Of a DNA stretch of 64,000 nucleotides, positions 9,771 through 21,090 are shown piece after piece. Under the pieces are notes generated by a model. That model was given only the letters and a program-made list of their open reading frames with translations, was not told where the DNA came from and did no database searches. Numbering within the stretch: position 1 is the first letter of the stretch; each line of letters begins with the position of its first letter. The stretch is from positions 74,393,753 to 74,457,752 of the forward strand of contig CM072515.1 in assembly GCA_036898135.1 (NCBI GenBank), written 5' to 3'. Source of the DNA: Oncomelania hupensis. Its lineage: Eukaryota > Mollusca > Gastropoda > Littorinimorpha > Pomatiopsidae. The position numbers and the translations under genes were made by a program.

Positions 9771-9802
9771 TTAGGGTTAGGGCTTGGTTAGGGTTAGGGT
9801 TC
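9771..9802 (+). repeat. interstitial telomere-type repeat (TTAGGG)
   Basis: About five TTAGGG units with one degenerate unit (gcttgg) on the plus strand. This is the ancestral animal telomere motif. It is too short for a functional end and sits between unrelated sequences. Confidence 0.9.
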
Positions 9803-10013
9803 GAACACGTAAAAGTACTTAAAAAAGGGGACAAAATATGACCTATTATCAGCACAACCGTATTTGGCGTTTCAGGAAAGTCATGATAATACTGTGTACC
9901 CCCGGCTGTGTGCGCGCGTGTGTGTGTAGGAGAGTGTGTGTGGTGTGTCTACATGTGCACACTTAGGTACAGAAGTGAGTTTTTCTGTACTCACCGTCCA
10001 TTCCCAATAGCCT

Positions 10014-10323
10014 ACCATATTCCATACCATACCATACCATTCCATACCATACCATACCATACCATATTCCATACCATACCATACCATACCATATTCCATA
10101 CCATTCCATACCATACCATACCATACCATACCATACCATATTCCATACCATACCATACCATACCATACCATACCATACCATATTCCATAATATACCATAC
10201 CATACTCCATTCCATTCCATTCCATACCATACCATACCATACCATATTCCATACCATACCATACCATACCATACCATACCATACCATACCATACCATACC
10301 ATACCATACCATACCATACCATA
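10014..10323. repeat. 310-bp pentanucleotide satellite (CCATA with ATTCC variants)
   Basis: Tandem ccata pentamers broken by attcc units, sometimes several in a row near 10205-10225. On the minus strand it reads tatgg and produces three spurious MVWYG-type ORFs. The mixed ATTCC units resemble the simple-satellite motif known from human satellites II/III, but no relationship is implied. Confidence 0.95.
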
Positions 10324-10526
10324 ACCTTTCTGTATCTGAAACAGAGCAATTGCAGTGGCTGCATTAGAACGTTCAAATAGCACAAGGAATACACGCAACG
10401 AACAATCCAGTTTGGTTAGTTGCATGCATTAAACAAATATGAGGTAAAGGTTATGATGACAAAAAAGTACACCCAAAATACTTCAAGCTACATACAGCGC
10501 GCAGGCTTTGTCCACATCTATACTCG

Positions 10527-10644
10527 CTGCTACTACTACTACTACTACTGCTACTACTACTACTGCTACTACTACTGCTACTACTACTACTGCTACTACT
10601 ACTGCTGCTACTACTACTATTACTACTGCTACTACTACTACTTA
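10527..10644. repeat. ACT microsatellite abutting the 3' end of an R2 SINE
   Basis: Interrupted act/gct triplets ending in ttatttattttatt, which is the tail of the SINE at 10645-10955 read on the minus strand. Confidence 0.9.
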
Positions 10645-10955
10645 TTTATTTTATTTTATAACGTTTCTATAGCGCTTTTCCAGCTCAAGAGCTGCTCAAG
10701 GCGCTGGCCGATACAGGATCTAACTCAAGCCGCCCGAGGCGCTCACCTGCAGCCTTGGGGCGCATAGTCTGACGCCCAGACGACTGAGCACTCTCCTGGG
10801 CGCCCGGTAATGGGGAGAAGGTACCTAGCGCCTTATGGAGGTAATTATGTAGCCGGCACTCTCCTGTCTAGGACATGAGCGTCAGGATCTTTAAAGTCCA
10901 TGCGATGAAATGCGTGCATGCACAGACTAGACCTCGGTTCACTCTCTCATCCCAA
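10645..10955 (-). mobile_element. R2 tRNA-derived SINE, copy a (head truncated)
   Basis: Shares a long core with copies at 19595, 28258 and 43849: tail agcgctat, then gagctgctcaaggcgctgg, then ggacatgagcgtcaggatct. The tRNA-like head seen at 54868 and 44220 is missing here. Orientation is inferred from the promoter boxes of the head-bearing copies, which read on the minus strand when the tail lies to the left. Confidence 0.85.
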
Positions 10956-10967
10956 CTACTGCTGCAG

Positions 10968-11000
<33 letters not shown>

Positions 11001-11019
11001 TTACTACTACTACTACTAT

Positions 11020-11081
<62 letters not shown>

Positions 11082-11082
11082 T

Positions 11083-11132
<50 letters not shown>

Positions 11133-11151
11133 TTACTACTACTACTACTAT

Positions 11152-11201
<50 letters not shown>

Positions 11202-11229
11202 TTACTACTACTACTACTACTACTACTAT

Positions 11230-11267
<38 letters not shown>

Positions 11268-11310
11268 TTACTACTACTACTACTATTACTACTACTACTA
11301 CTACTACTAT

Positions 11311-11345
<35 letters not shown>

Positions 11346-11364
11346 TTACTACTACTACTACTAT

Positions 11365-11420
<56 letters not shown>

Positions 11421-11421
11421 T

Positions 11422-11459
<38 letters not shown>

Positions 11460-11478
11460 TTACTACTACTACTACTAT

Positions 11479-11543
<65 letters not shown>

Positions 11544-11544
11544 T

Positions 11545-11582
<38 letters not shown>

Positions 11583-11601
11583 TTACTATTATTATTATTA
11601 T
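10956..11601. repeat. long ACT microsatellite (about 645 bp)
   Basis: Act triplets with interspersed att triplets. It encodes the apparent poly-L, poly-Y and poly-S frames, none of which is a gene. It lies between an R2 SINE and the 3' end of the LINE fragment at 11602-12344; in LINE orientation it is the tail, changing from aat to agt units. Confidence 0.97.
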
Positions 11602-12344
11602 GGCTATTGACGCCTAATCTAAACAAAGCCCTAGGCGTTTACACAGTCAAAAATTTACAACTAATCAAAAAGAAAACATACAAAACAAGAACAGAAGATA
11701 ATTTTTTCACTGATAACCACCTTCTGCAAAACACACACACACAGACACACACACACACACACACACACAAATCAATTAAATTAGTCACTGCGAGAAGCTA
11801 AGCACACCAAACATACTCAAAGACAATCAAAATTAAAGACTATGATGGAAATAAATAAGTTTTGAGATGTTTTTTGAAGGTTGGCAGGGAGGGTGAATGA
11901 CGGATGAAGTGGGGGAGCTGGTTCCAGGTAACAGGGGCTTGATAAGAGAAAGACCTTTGGCCAAAAGTTTTTGTCCTGACAGTGGGGATCGTAAAGATAC
12001 GAGAGTCTGCAGAAGAGCGAATCTGACGGGATGGGGTGTAGAGATGGAGTAGGTCAGATATATATTGTGGGCCAGAAGCATCAAGGGACTTATAGCAGAG
12101 TGTGGCAGTCTTGTGAGAGATTCTCTGTTGAACAGGAAGCCAGTGGAGAGAGTGTAGGAGAGGGGAGATGTGGTCACATTTAGAAGAGCGAAAGACAAGC
12201 CTAGCAGCATGGTTCTGGACCCTTTGGAGCTTAAAAATAAGATAGTTAGGGCAGCCTGAAAGAATAGCATTGCAGTAATCTAAACGAGACAGTACGAAGG
12301 CACAGAGAAGAGTCTTAGTTGAATCTTCAGTAAGTAAATGACGG
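11602..12344 (-). pseudogene. 5'-truncated L2/Rex1-like LINE: RT C-terminal region plus 3' UTR
   Basis: On the minus strand an open frame without a usable ATG runs from about 12344 to a TAG at 11840-11842. It contains the conserved C-terminal block of CR1/L2-type LINE polymerases: SRLDYCNAILSGCPNYL, LQRVQNHAARLVFRSSK, LHSLHWLPVQQRI, YTPSRQIRSSADSRI, TFGQRSFSYQAPVTWNQLP and FKKHLKTYLF. I see no stop or frameshift in about 165 codons. The 3' UTR (11602-11839) holds a CA run and ends at ataataataatagtaatagt, continuing into the AGT array. The 5' side stops at another ACT array, so the element is truncated there. The frame is missed by ATG-based ORF calling. Confidence 0.85.
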
Positions 12345-12402
12345 ATGATGATATTACTACTACTAGTATTACTACAACTACTACTATTACTACTACTACT
12401 AT

Positions 12403-12486
<84 letters not shown>

Positions 12487-12531
12487 CACTACTACTACTA
12501 CTACCATTACTACTATTACTACTACTATTAC
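12345..12531. repeat. ACT/ACC microsatellite
   Basis: Interrupted act, acc and att triplets at the truncated 5' end of the LINE fragment. Confidence 0.95.
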
Positions 12532-13602
12532 ATAATGAAGAAGAAGAAAAGGAAGATTTGTTTCGTCTTTATCATTCCACCAATTGACAATTCCCTTCCC
12601 CTCTCACTTCAGCGTTCCACCCATCTAACCGTTAGTAACTTCGCTATGACAAAGTTACCTTCATCATTGCCCTGATGTTAGTTGACTGCTAACATTCCGT
12701 CAATAATCAGGCGGGGGAATTCCACCATTTCTCAAACCCAGGAGCAGAGAATCCGGCGATGATTGTCATCAATCCTTTTTCAATCTTTGTTACGCTGACT
12801 GGCGTGTTTGTTTGCCCTTTGAGTCTAGTCTCCCCCAGTCTTTGTAGTGCCAGAGTGCTCTTTCGTGTTTTTGATGGTGTCAGAAGTACAGTGGGGGTAA
12901 CGATAGCACATCAGTCATGTTGGTGGCTTTAATGCCTTCATAATTGCAACACGGAGCAACCATGATTTGATTATCTCATACAGTAAAGGTCGGATATATT
13001 GAAGCTACTGGAGACCGGGAATTGACTTGTAACTCCTGACGGAAGCAATTTAGGGAAAATACGTGTATAGATAATCTTTTAATCTGCTGTGCTGGATCTC
13101 ATTCAATGCTTTTACTTGTTTTCCCGATACATCACATGATCCATCTTTTTAATCTAGCCGACAAACAAAGGGCAAATAGATATCAATCCACCTACACCAC
13201 CGCATAGCGAGGCTGGAATTTAAACGACACTCGAATGCATAAAACCACACTGAGCATGCTTTAATATTCTTGAAACGGTTTCCTCTAACGAAGTAAAATA
13301 AAAATTTGAGTCTAGAGTGTTTTGTTGTTGTTGATTCTTTGAGTGTTGAGGACCATGGCTGTTAGCGACGTATAATACGTTGATCATTATCGTTGTCACT
13401 AGCAACATGTGTAAACAAATGGGGAACGTTGGAATGTTTGTGCCAGCAAGCCGGGAGTGTAAGTTTGGCAGAATGCAACGAGAAGTTGTGTTTAATTAGC
13501 CATTTCCCTGCGGCTGTCTCTCACAAAAGCGCTTTTCTTAAGTCTACCCCAGTCTTTTTCGCCCTTTACCTAAAGGAGAGAGGGAAAACTCAAGCCAACT
13601 AT
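12532..13602. other. intergenic DNA with no supported feature
   Basis: About 1.07 kb of mixed sequence. No coding frame with family resemblance, no RNA gene and no recognised repeat. Confidence 0.5.
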
Positions 13603-14123
<521 letters not shown>

Positions 14124-14150
14124 GATGTATATTTGCATATAGAGTTGGTC

Positions 14151-14804
14151 ATTGTTTTTTGTACCCCCGTTGGGGTGCCGGGGGTTTCAGTATAAATAGT
14201 ATCCCAACTTTCTGGAAATTTAGTGCTTTAAATTCCCACTGTCGCTGTCTTTCTCATTTGCTCTTTCTCATTCCTGCTCTGTTCTATCAATCTGCTATAC
14301 TATCTTCTTCTTTCCTAGACCAGTCATCTACCTTGTTTCTTGAAAACTCTTCCGGGACAAGACTCTTTGTTTGTGTATGAGGTCTGTTGGATCAGATTGG
14401 GAATTTGGACGCTTTCTGCCAGGTGGTCACTAGGGCTTCCTATGATGTTATTATTTAGCAATGTAGGCATTTCGTATTTTCGTATATTCCTATGATGTTA
14501 TTATTTAGCAATGTAGGCATTTCGTATTTTTACTGATATTTTGTTGATAATTTATAATGATGTTTGTATTCTATTTTGGTTTTGTTAACGGGGGTTCGAT
14601 GAATTAGAGTACAGCCTCAGCGTCCCTTGCGTGCGATGTCTTTATTGTAAAGTGACTGGCTGGTGGAGAGCTTTCAGTGTTACCACTAGGGTTGTTTCAG
14701 CAGACCTTTTATGCGGATCAGGGGTTGTCCGGTCCTGATTTGGCTCGGAAGAGTCCGCTGGACCTAAAACAATCATCGTGTCATGTAATGTATTGTTTTT
14801 TGTA
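14151..14804 (+). mobile_element. R1 retroposon copy A with 13-bp target duplications
   Basis: A 628-bp body (14164-14791) flanked by perfect 13-bp repeats attgttttttgta (14151-14163 and 14792-14804). It starts cccccgttggggtgccgggg with a TATAAATA about 27 bp in, and ends with ggctcggaagagtccgctgg, then gacctaaaacaatc, then a short atgta tail. Variable-length target duplications and a simple 3' tail are hallmarks of target-primed reverse transcription. No ORF and no clear pol III boxes at the 5' end. A segment of about 45 bp (cctatgatgttattatttag and on) is duplicated internally at 14440-14530. Confidence 0.9.
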
Positions 14805-16305
14805 CGTTTAATATAAGATTCAAGATCGAAGCTGTATTCCTTGTCCCCATAAATTAGAAGGAAACGTAGTGTGTGGTTTGGCAAATTGCAATCAACAAAA
14901 ATGCAAAGTAACAATACAATGAACTATTTCCTGTTAAATTATTTCCTAATTAAGATTGTGTTTAGATGCGTGTATGAGTGTGATAAATAGGGAGGGCCTT
15001 TGTGTGTCTTACAATCACCATAGTGGGAATCGACGATCAGTAAAGTACTGAACTGTATTGTACTAAAATGGAAAAAGCAAGCTCTACAATAAAAAGGTCT
15101 GGTGACTTCAGATAGATTATCCTACACCAGGGATGAAAACCTTTTTTGCGTTTCTACGTGGTGGAAGAGTGTGAGTAAGCGGGTCTGTAGTGTTTGGCAA
15201 GAACAACATCAAACAATGGTGTGATGGGGATGTACGGTCATTTTAATCTTTGAAGCAGTCTCCGTCGCTTTTTAATCTTTGAAGCAGTCTCCGTCGCTCT
15301 TAGTCTTATAACTCCCATTAACCAGGAAAAGGCGCATTGAGCATGACTGTTTCACGGAGTTTCTGCGACTTAAAGGTCTACTTCCACACCAAAAGATATT
15401 TAATCACGTGTTGAGGTGCTGAAAATAAGAACATTATGTAACAGTTTGGCGACTTAAATCATTTTAATTTCTTCTACAAAGTTTTTTTTTTTTTTTGAGA
15501 ATACACACCTGGATTTTTTGAAAACCTGAGAGAGAGGGAAAGGTTATGGAAGTGACCCGGTAAACTAATGCACTTTGGTCTGATAGATGAAATGTTTGTC
15601 AGAAATACTGTCAAATAGTAGGCTATACGCGAAGATTCAGAAACAAAGTGTAGTTAATATTTTTGGTGGTAGTCGATCTTTAAAAACAATATCTATGATG
15701 CAGCTGATGACGAACAAAATAATTTTACCGCACATAAAAGTATGTCAAGGTCTGCACTCTTAATCGCCAACGGCAGTTGGGATGAAACCAAAGATGCTCC
15801 CCTTTACGAGGCCCTATCCATATTATACAGCTGTATAGTACCGTCTTCTTGTGCAAAGAATGATTCAACAGAAAAGTAGGAAGTCGCCAAGGGGCACCGT
15901 GTCAAAAAATGTTCCAACCCTTCCTCTACCTACTTCACGACGTTCCATTTTTGGACACTCGGCAGAATGGAAGTTGTTAGTTCATAGATCTAAAAAGCAT
16001 CATTATAATTAACCGGTTTGGTTTTTTGAGAATCATTCCATGATGAGTCTCGTCATGGGCCGACGGATTTGCCCCTTCGCTTTGGTCACAAAAAGCAAGT
16101 CCGATATAGCGTCCCGATCATTTCCTAAGGGTTAACCTACCCTAAGAAAAAAAGAAGGTTACCTAGTGGATTATGCAATTTTGTACATTCACGTGCCAGC
16201 CTATGCATTCGCTCATTAGAATTTCTCATGCGGTCATCCTCTTCAAGATCTTGCTCAGCTTTTAGCTTATATGACTCCCTGTCCGAGTGCATGTATGCCA
16301 TGTGA

Positions 16306-16309
<4 letters not shown>
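14805..16309. other. intergenic DNA
   Basis: 1.5 kb without a supported gene. The only structure seen is a tandem duplication of about 29 bp at 15238-15298 (tttttaatctttgaagcagt, then ctccgtcgct). Confidence 0.5.

Positions 16310-16341
<32 letters not shown>
16310..16341. repeat. GT microsatellite
   Basis: Sixteen or so gt units followed by a T run. Confidence 0.9.
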
Positions 16342-16343
<2 letters not shown>

Positions 16344-17552
16344 TTTTAATTTTTTTTATATACCACCCAGCCGCCAAATGAATGGCCAAGTTGCCGGGCC
16401 CTGGGTGGTAACCGGGCTTTGATATAGCCAGATGTTGCTGCCCGATATTGTACACATCATGTTCTGTGGCTAGTTTGTGGCTTCCGATGGCCAGACCCGA
16501 CGCCACACGATGGCCCAGTTGCCGGGCCGGTCGGGCAGTTGCCAGCCTACCTAGCACAGCTCGTTGTTGATTTTATTCCTCTTAATTATTGTACAGGGCC
16601 TTCTGGTCTGCCTTTATGTCGGGTTACTCGGTGGCCTACCTCGTACATAGTTTGGTGCTGACCAACTTTTAACATTGCTTGACCCGTGTATAAAGCCTTG
16701 ATGCTGACCCCGTCTTATATTATTATATCGTGTAATTCTATCATCGTGGGTGGGTGATCCACTTGTTTCCTATACCTGGACTCATTCTAGTTTAATATGT
16801 TTCAGGCATCTGGGGCCCTTTTTTTTTTCCTCCTGGGTTTTCAAAACCCTAGTGACTTTTGCCCTGCTTATTATATCTCTGACTCATCATATTTATTGCT
16901 GGATGTTGCAATTCCTTTTTATTCACCGCCATTTATGAATGGCTGGCGTATGCTGTTCGTTTTATAGGTCCAGTCTCCTCCTTCCCAGATTCATGTGAAT
17001 CAGATTATGTCATTAGATTTTAATTAATTTTATAATGTATTATTACCTTCCCATTTCCTTCGCCTTCCTTCTGCCCATGCTGTTTTAATAATAACTATTG
17101 CCCTATTTATTAATGTACATTATCTGCTTTTAACCCGTGGTCCTGAAATTTTAATCTAGCAATCTTAATATCGTCCCCTATATGCCACTGTGTCTGGGGA
17201 CAGTAAATCTAAATACGATACGATTCAGCAGCCCCCTCATCTGTTGCCGACGCATGCCGTTCATTCTGATAAGGATGTATCGTTGCTTTAGGCGCACAAA
17301 CAACTCTCCCATTAGGGGCGGATCAAGAGGTAAGTTAAGGGGTGGTTCCAAATTGTGGTCAGGATTCAGACCCCGATGGTGTCCAGGGCGAATACCTTGT
17401 TTGGGTGGGGGAGAGGGGAGGGGGGACATGGGGAGGCTGACCCTCCTCCCCATGACGCTGAAGATAATGTAACTTTATGAGGTGCCTTGTCGCCCTCTCC
17501 TGGAAAATAGTATGGTTAATCACTAGTGTAAATCTAGTTATATTTCCTGGTG
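16342..17552. other. intergenic DNA with a GC-rich repeated motif
   Basis: The motif ggccaagttgccgggcc (near 16383) recurs as ggcccagttgccgggcc (near 16510). Otherwise nothing recognised. Confidence 0.45.
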
Positions 17553-17615
17553 TCCGGACAATAGCCATCCAAGTCAATCGCCACCTAGGACAATTGCCAC
17601 CCGGACAATCGCCCC
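17553..17615. repeat. short imperfect tandem repeat, about 4 units of 16-19 bp
   Basis: Units share the core gacaatcgccacc with substitutions (caatagccatcc, caatcgccacct, caattgccaccc, caatcgcccc). Confidence 0.7.
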
Positions 17616-17989
17616 ACCCTTTTTTTTACGTACACCCATTCGCGCGCACACTCATACAGAGAAATATCACTTTTTAAGATGATTGATAATTTATTGCTAC
17701 AATAAAAAGCAATTTTAAACGCAAACCCTAATGCACACACATAAATACACAGCTACTGAGACAGACTCACAGCTCCTACTAGTAAAACAGTTCAATTACT
17801 CTCGGAACACGATGTTTTAGGCGATGCCTTGCAGGAAGGTCAGTTTATATTTATTACGTCAGGTTACTGTAGAATTACATCTCGAGTTGTATAGAAACAA
17901 ACTTGTCAGTTGAGCTTAGATCTGATCCGCTTTAAACTCAAAGCTTCACAATCAAAATGTAGGCGTTCTTTTGACATTAATATCTGAAG

Positions 17990-18085
17990 ACACACACACA
18001 CACAGACACACACACACACACACACATACACACCTACACCCACACCCACACGCACGCCCACACACCCACACACACCCACACACAG
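17990..18085. repeat. CA-rich microsatellite
   Basis: Long cacaca run grading into cacccacac variants. Confidence 0.95.
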
Positions 18086-18118
18086 AAGAAAGAAGACCAC
18101 AGGAATGGAAAAGATGTT

Positions 18119-18172
18119 CTGGTGCAAAGTATACGCTCTTACATCTGGTGCAAAGTATACGCTCTTACATGT
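18119..18172. repeat. tandem duplication of 26 bp
   Basis: ctggtgcaaagtatacgctc followed by ttacat occurs twice in direct succession. Confidence 0.9.
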
Positions 18173-18235
18173 GAAAATATGGTATAATATAACAAATAGA
18201 AATAAATTAGTGAAACTGTCGAACTAACGTATAAG

Positions 18236-18502
18236 AGGAAGAAGAAGAAGAAGAAGAAGAAGAAGAAGAAGAAGAAGAAGAAGAAGAAGAAGAAGAAGAA
18301 GACCAAGAAGAAGAAGAGAACAAAAAAAAAGATGAAGAGAAGAAGAAGACAAAAGAAGAAGAAGAAGAAGAAGAAGAAGAAGAAGAAGAAGAAGAAGAAA
18401 GAAGACGAAAGAAAAAAAAGAAGAGTAGAAGAAGAAAAAGTATGCTTTGATGATGATCATGATGATAATGATCATGATGATAATGATCATGATCATGATA
18501 AC
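18236..18502. repeat. GAA/AAG microsatellite followed by GAT/CAT-rich repeat
   Basis: Purine strand gaa triplets over about 180 bp with interruptions, then about 55 bp of gatgatcat and gataat units. It yields poly-K and poly-L shadow frames only. Confidence 0.93.
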
Positions 18503-18676
18503 CTAACCCGTGATGCAGTTTGCATTGACAGTTTTCCTTGATGATTGTCCATAGCTGGGAGCAAGAAAGCTTTTGTTTATTTCTTCAGCAATTAAAGTAA
18601 TGATGGGGCGGGTTTACAATTGCTATCATCAAGGGCCTGCCTAGAAATTGGCCACAAGAACACCTTGATGCTTATT

Positions 18677-18769
18677 ATCTCTTTTAAGACCATCAGCATT
18701 CCATAACCCCATGTCTTAACCGGGACCCTGCCTCGCTTGTGATGATAAACATTTCATTTCTCCATAACA

Positions 18770-18781
<12 letters not shown>
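18677..18781. repeat. roughly 105-bp segment X, first copy
   Basis: The stretch from tctcttttaa through ccatgtcttaacc and gcctcgcttgtgat to ctccataacatactac recurs at 19439-19540 with a few substitutions. Both copies end in an ACT array. The two copies flank R1 copy B. Confidence 0.92.
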
Positions 18782-18822
<41 letters not shown>

Positions 18823-18860
18823 GTACTAGTACTATACTACTACTACTACTACTACTACTA
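18772..18860. repeat. ACT microsatellite
   Basis: Act triplets with two tagtac interruptions, between segment X and R1 copy B. Confidence 0.95.
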
Positions 18861-18864
18861 CAGT

Positions 18865-19438
18865 CCTCCGTTGGGGTGACGGGGGTTTCAGTATAAATAG
18901 TATCCCAACTTTCTGGAAATTTAGTGCTTTAAATTCCCAGTGTCGCTGTCTTTCTGATTTGTTCTTTTTCATTCTTGCTCTGTTCTATCAATCTGCTATA
19001 CAATCTTCTTCTTCGCTAGACCAGTCACCTACCTTTTTCCTTGAAAACTCTTCCGGGACAAGACTCCTTATTTGTGTGTGAGGTCTGTTGGATCAGCTTG
19101 GGATATTGAACGCTTTCTGCCAGGTGGTCACTAGGGCTTCCTATGATGTTATTATTTAGCAATGTAGGCATTTTATAGGTATGTGTTTTGTTGATAATTT
19201 ATAATGATGTTTGTATTCTATTTTGTTTTTGAAAACGGAGGTTCAATAAATTAGAGTATAGCCTCAGCGTCCCCTGCGTGGGATGTCTTTATTGTAAAGT
19301 GACTGGCTGGTGGAGAGCTTTCAGTTTTACCACTAGGGTTGTTTCAGCAGATCTTTTATGCGGATCAGGGGTTGTCCGGTCCTGATATGCTCGGAAGAGT
19401 CCGCTGGACCTAAAGCAATAATCATGTAATGTAATGTA
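18865..19438 (+). mobile_element. R1 retroposon copy B
   Basis: Full-length relative of 14164-14791: same head (ccgttggggtgacgggggtt), TATAAATA, body and tail (ctcggaagagtccgctggac, then atgta repeats). It sits between the ACT array and the second copy of segment X. No perfect target duplication was seen. Confidence 0.88.
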
Positions 19439-19543
19439 ATCTCTTTTAATACCATCAGCATTACATAACCCCATGTCTTAACCTGGACCCTGCCTCGCTT
19501 GTGATAATAAACATTTCATTTCTCCATAACATACTACTACTAT

Positions 19544-19583
<40 letters not shown>
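19439..19583. repeat. segment X second copy plus ACT microsatellite
   Basis: Near-identical to 18677-18781, again ending in ACT triplets (about 19533-19583). The duplication with R1 copy B between the copies suggests an unequal-exchange or duplication event at this locus. Confidence 0.9.
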
Positions 19584-19594
19584 GGATGCTATAC

Positions 19595-19910
19595 GCTCAT
19601 TATTGTATCATTCTTATATAGCGCCTTTTCAGCTCAAGAGCTGCTCAAGGCGCTGGCCGATACAGGATCTAACTCAAGCCGCCCGAGGCGCCCACCTGCA
19701 GCCTTTGGCCAATCGGGTGACGCCCAGACGACTGAGCACACTCCTGGGTGACCTGGGATGTGGGGAGAAAGAACCTAGTGCGAGCTGGTTGTATGTGAGT
19801 AGCCGGCACTCACCCGTCTAGGACATGAGCGTCAGGATCTTTAATGTCCGTGCAATGGAAGGCGTGTGCGGACGGGCTAGACCTCGGGTTTAAACTCTCA
19901 TCCGAAAGAG
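19595..19910 (-). mobile_element. R2 tRNA-derived SINE, copy b
   Basis: Tail side cttatatagcgcc at the left, then core ctcaagagctgctcaaggcg, then ggacatgagcgtcaggatct and cctcgggttt at the right. The tRNA-like head is not recognisable. Confidence 0.85.
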
Positions 19911-21021
19911 TATAAGCCTAAGTCAGACTCAAAACGCGGAGACCTGGAGCCCAAAGCGGAGATCTGTAGCAATCAATACACGCACCGGTGCTAGACACAC
20001 TGCTACAAACACACATTCACCCCTCAAGTCACCCATGTGGTGTGTAAAGGCAAGTAGCTATACAGAAGGAAATAGTAATTTTATTTTTGAAACGTATTAG
20101 ATTGACTGCATCCAACACTATTAAGTGAGCATCCAACACTATTAAGTGAGGGAGGGAGGAAACCGGAGTATCTGGAGAACAGTCCTGGGTGACTTGGAAA
20201 CTCTCGTACCTAGTTACTATGTCATATAAATTCGCCCCTCGCGGAGTTAGGTTCGAACCCGAAACATTCCTCATAGGAAACCTGCGCCCTAACCAACATC
20301 AACGTTGACACTTACATTTTGGTACACGTAAAGCTTCTTTTTGGGGGTTGGGGTGGTGGTGAGTGGGGGAGGGGATTGGAAGAACACAGAGTTTCAAAAT
20401 AGTCCAAGTAAATGTTAAATGTTCGTAGATTAAGAACAAGAATCGTCTGGAGGTATCAAAATTACCCCGACGTTCCGCACAAGATCCAAGTCTACACTGT
20501 AATCTTTGTTCATAATAGGCCTTAGGTTACTTATTCATTGTTGTTGAAGGAATACAGAACAAAATCATAAAATATTTCCGCTTTTCTCACGGAAGCAGTA
20601 CATGACATTCGCGTCTTTGCCATTGGAGTGGGAGATCTTTTGGCAAGATATATTACATGTCTATGCCTCGATGTTTTGTTTTCTCTGGTCCAACATGCAA
20701 ATCAGTTGCATGTTTCCCCTGTAGCTGTCTCCTAAATCTAGTGTATCTAGTCCAACGACAGCTCTTTACTGCTGCTTGACGCTGCCACCAGTAACCTGTT
20801 TTTGTCTTGCATAGTGCAAGTGCCTAGTTAAAGTGTTTACTCAGGGCGCCGGCCACATTAGGGCCTACCATTCACGCATGACAGGTTTGACTTACTTGAA
20901 GAGAACGATTGTTGAGCTAGGGCACTTACAGCAAACATGGTGACAGAAATGAACGTCCAAGCCCGTTGTAACATCCTTTAAGTTCCGGGTGTCTGGCTTT
21001 TTTACGATGTTCTTAGGCGTC
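19911..21021. other. intergenic DNA with a degenerate SINE-like piece
   Basis: Within 20029-20300 the minus strand has a B-box-like gggttcgaacctaa near 20250. The stretch taattttattt through gactgcatccaac (about 20075-20117) recurs at 58705-58750, hinting at an old tRNA-related SINE. A 22-bp unit gcatccaacactattaagtg is tandemly doubled near 20107-20150. The rest is unrecognised. Confidence 0.4.
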
Positions 21022-21090
21022 GTAACCCTAACCCTAGCCCTAACCTAACCCTAAACCCCTAACCCTAGCTCTAACCCTAACCCTAATCCT
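21022..21090 (-). repeat. interstitial telomere-type repeat (CCCTAA)
   Basis: About eleven partly degenerate ccctaa units on the plus strand, that is TTAGGG on the minus strand. This is the opposite orientation to the tract at 9771-9802, so the two tracts point toward each other. Confidence 0.92.

Noticed and set aside
9881..10425. MVWYG-repeat frames on the minus strand and HTIPY frames on the plus strand
   Set aside because: Translations of the CCATA pentamer satellite.
10868..11801. Long poly-Leu, poly-Tyr and poly-Ser reading frames
   Set aside because: They are translations of the ACT microsatellite in different frames, with no unique sequence beyond short flanks.
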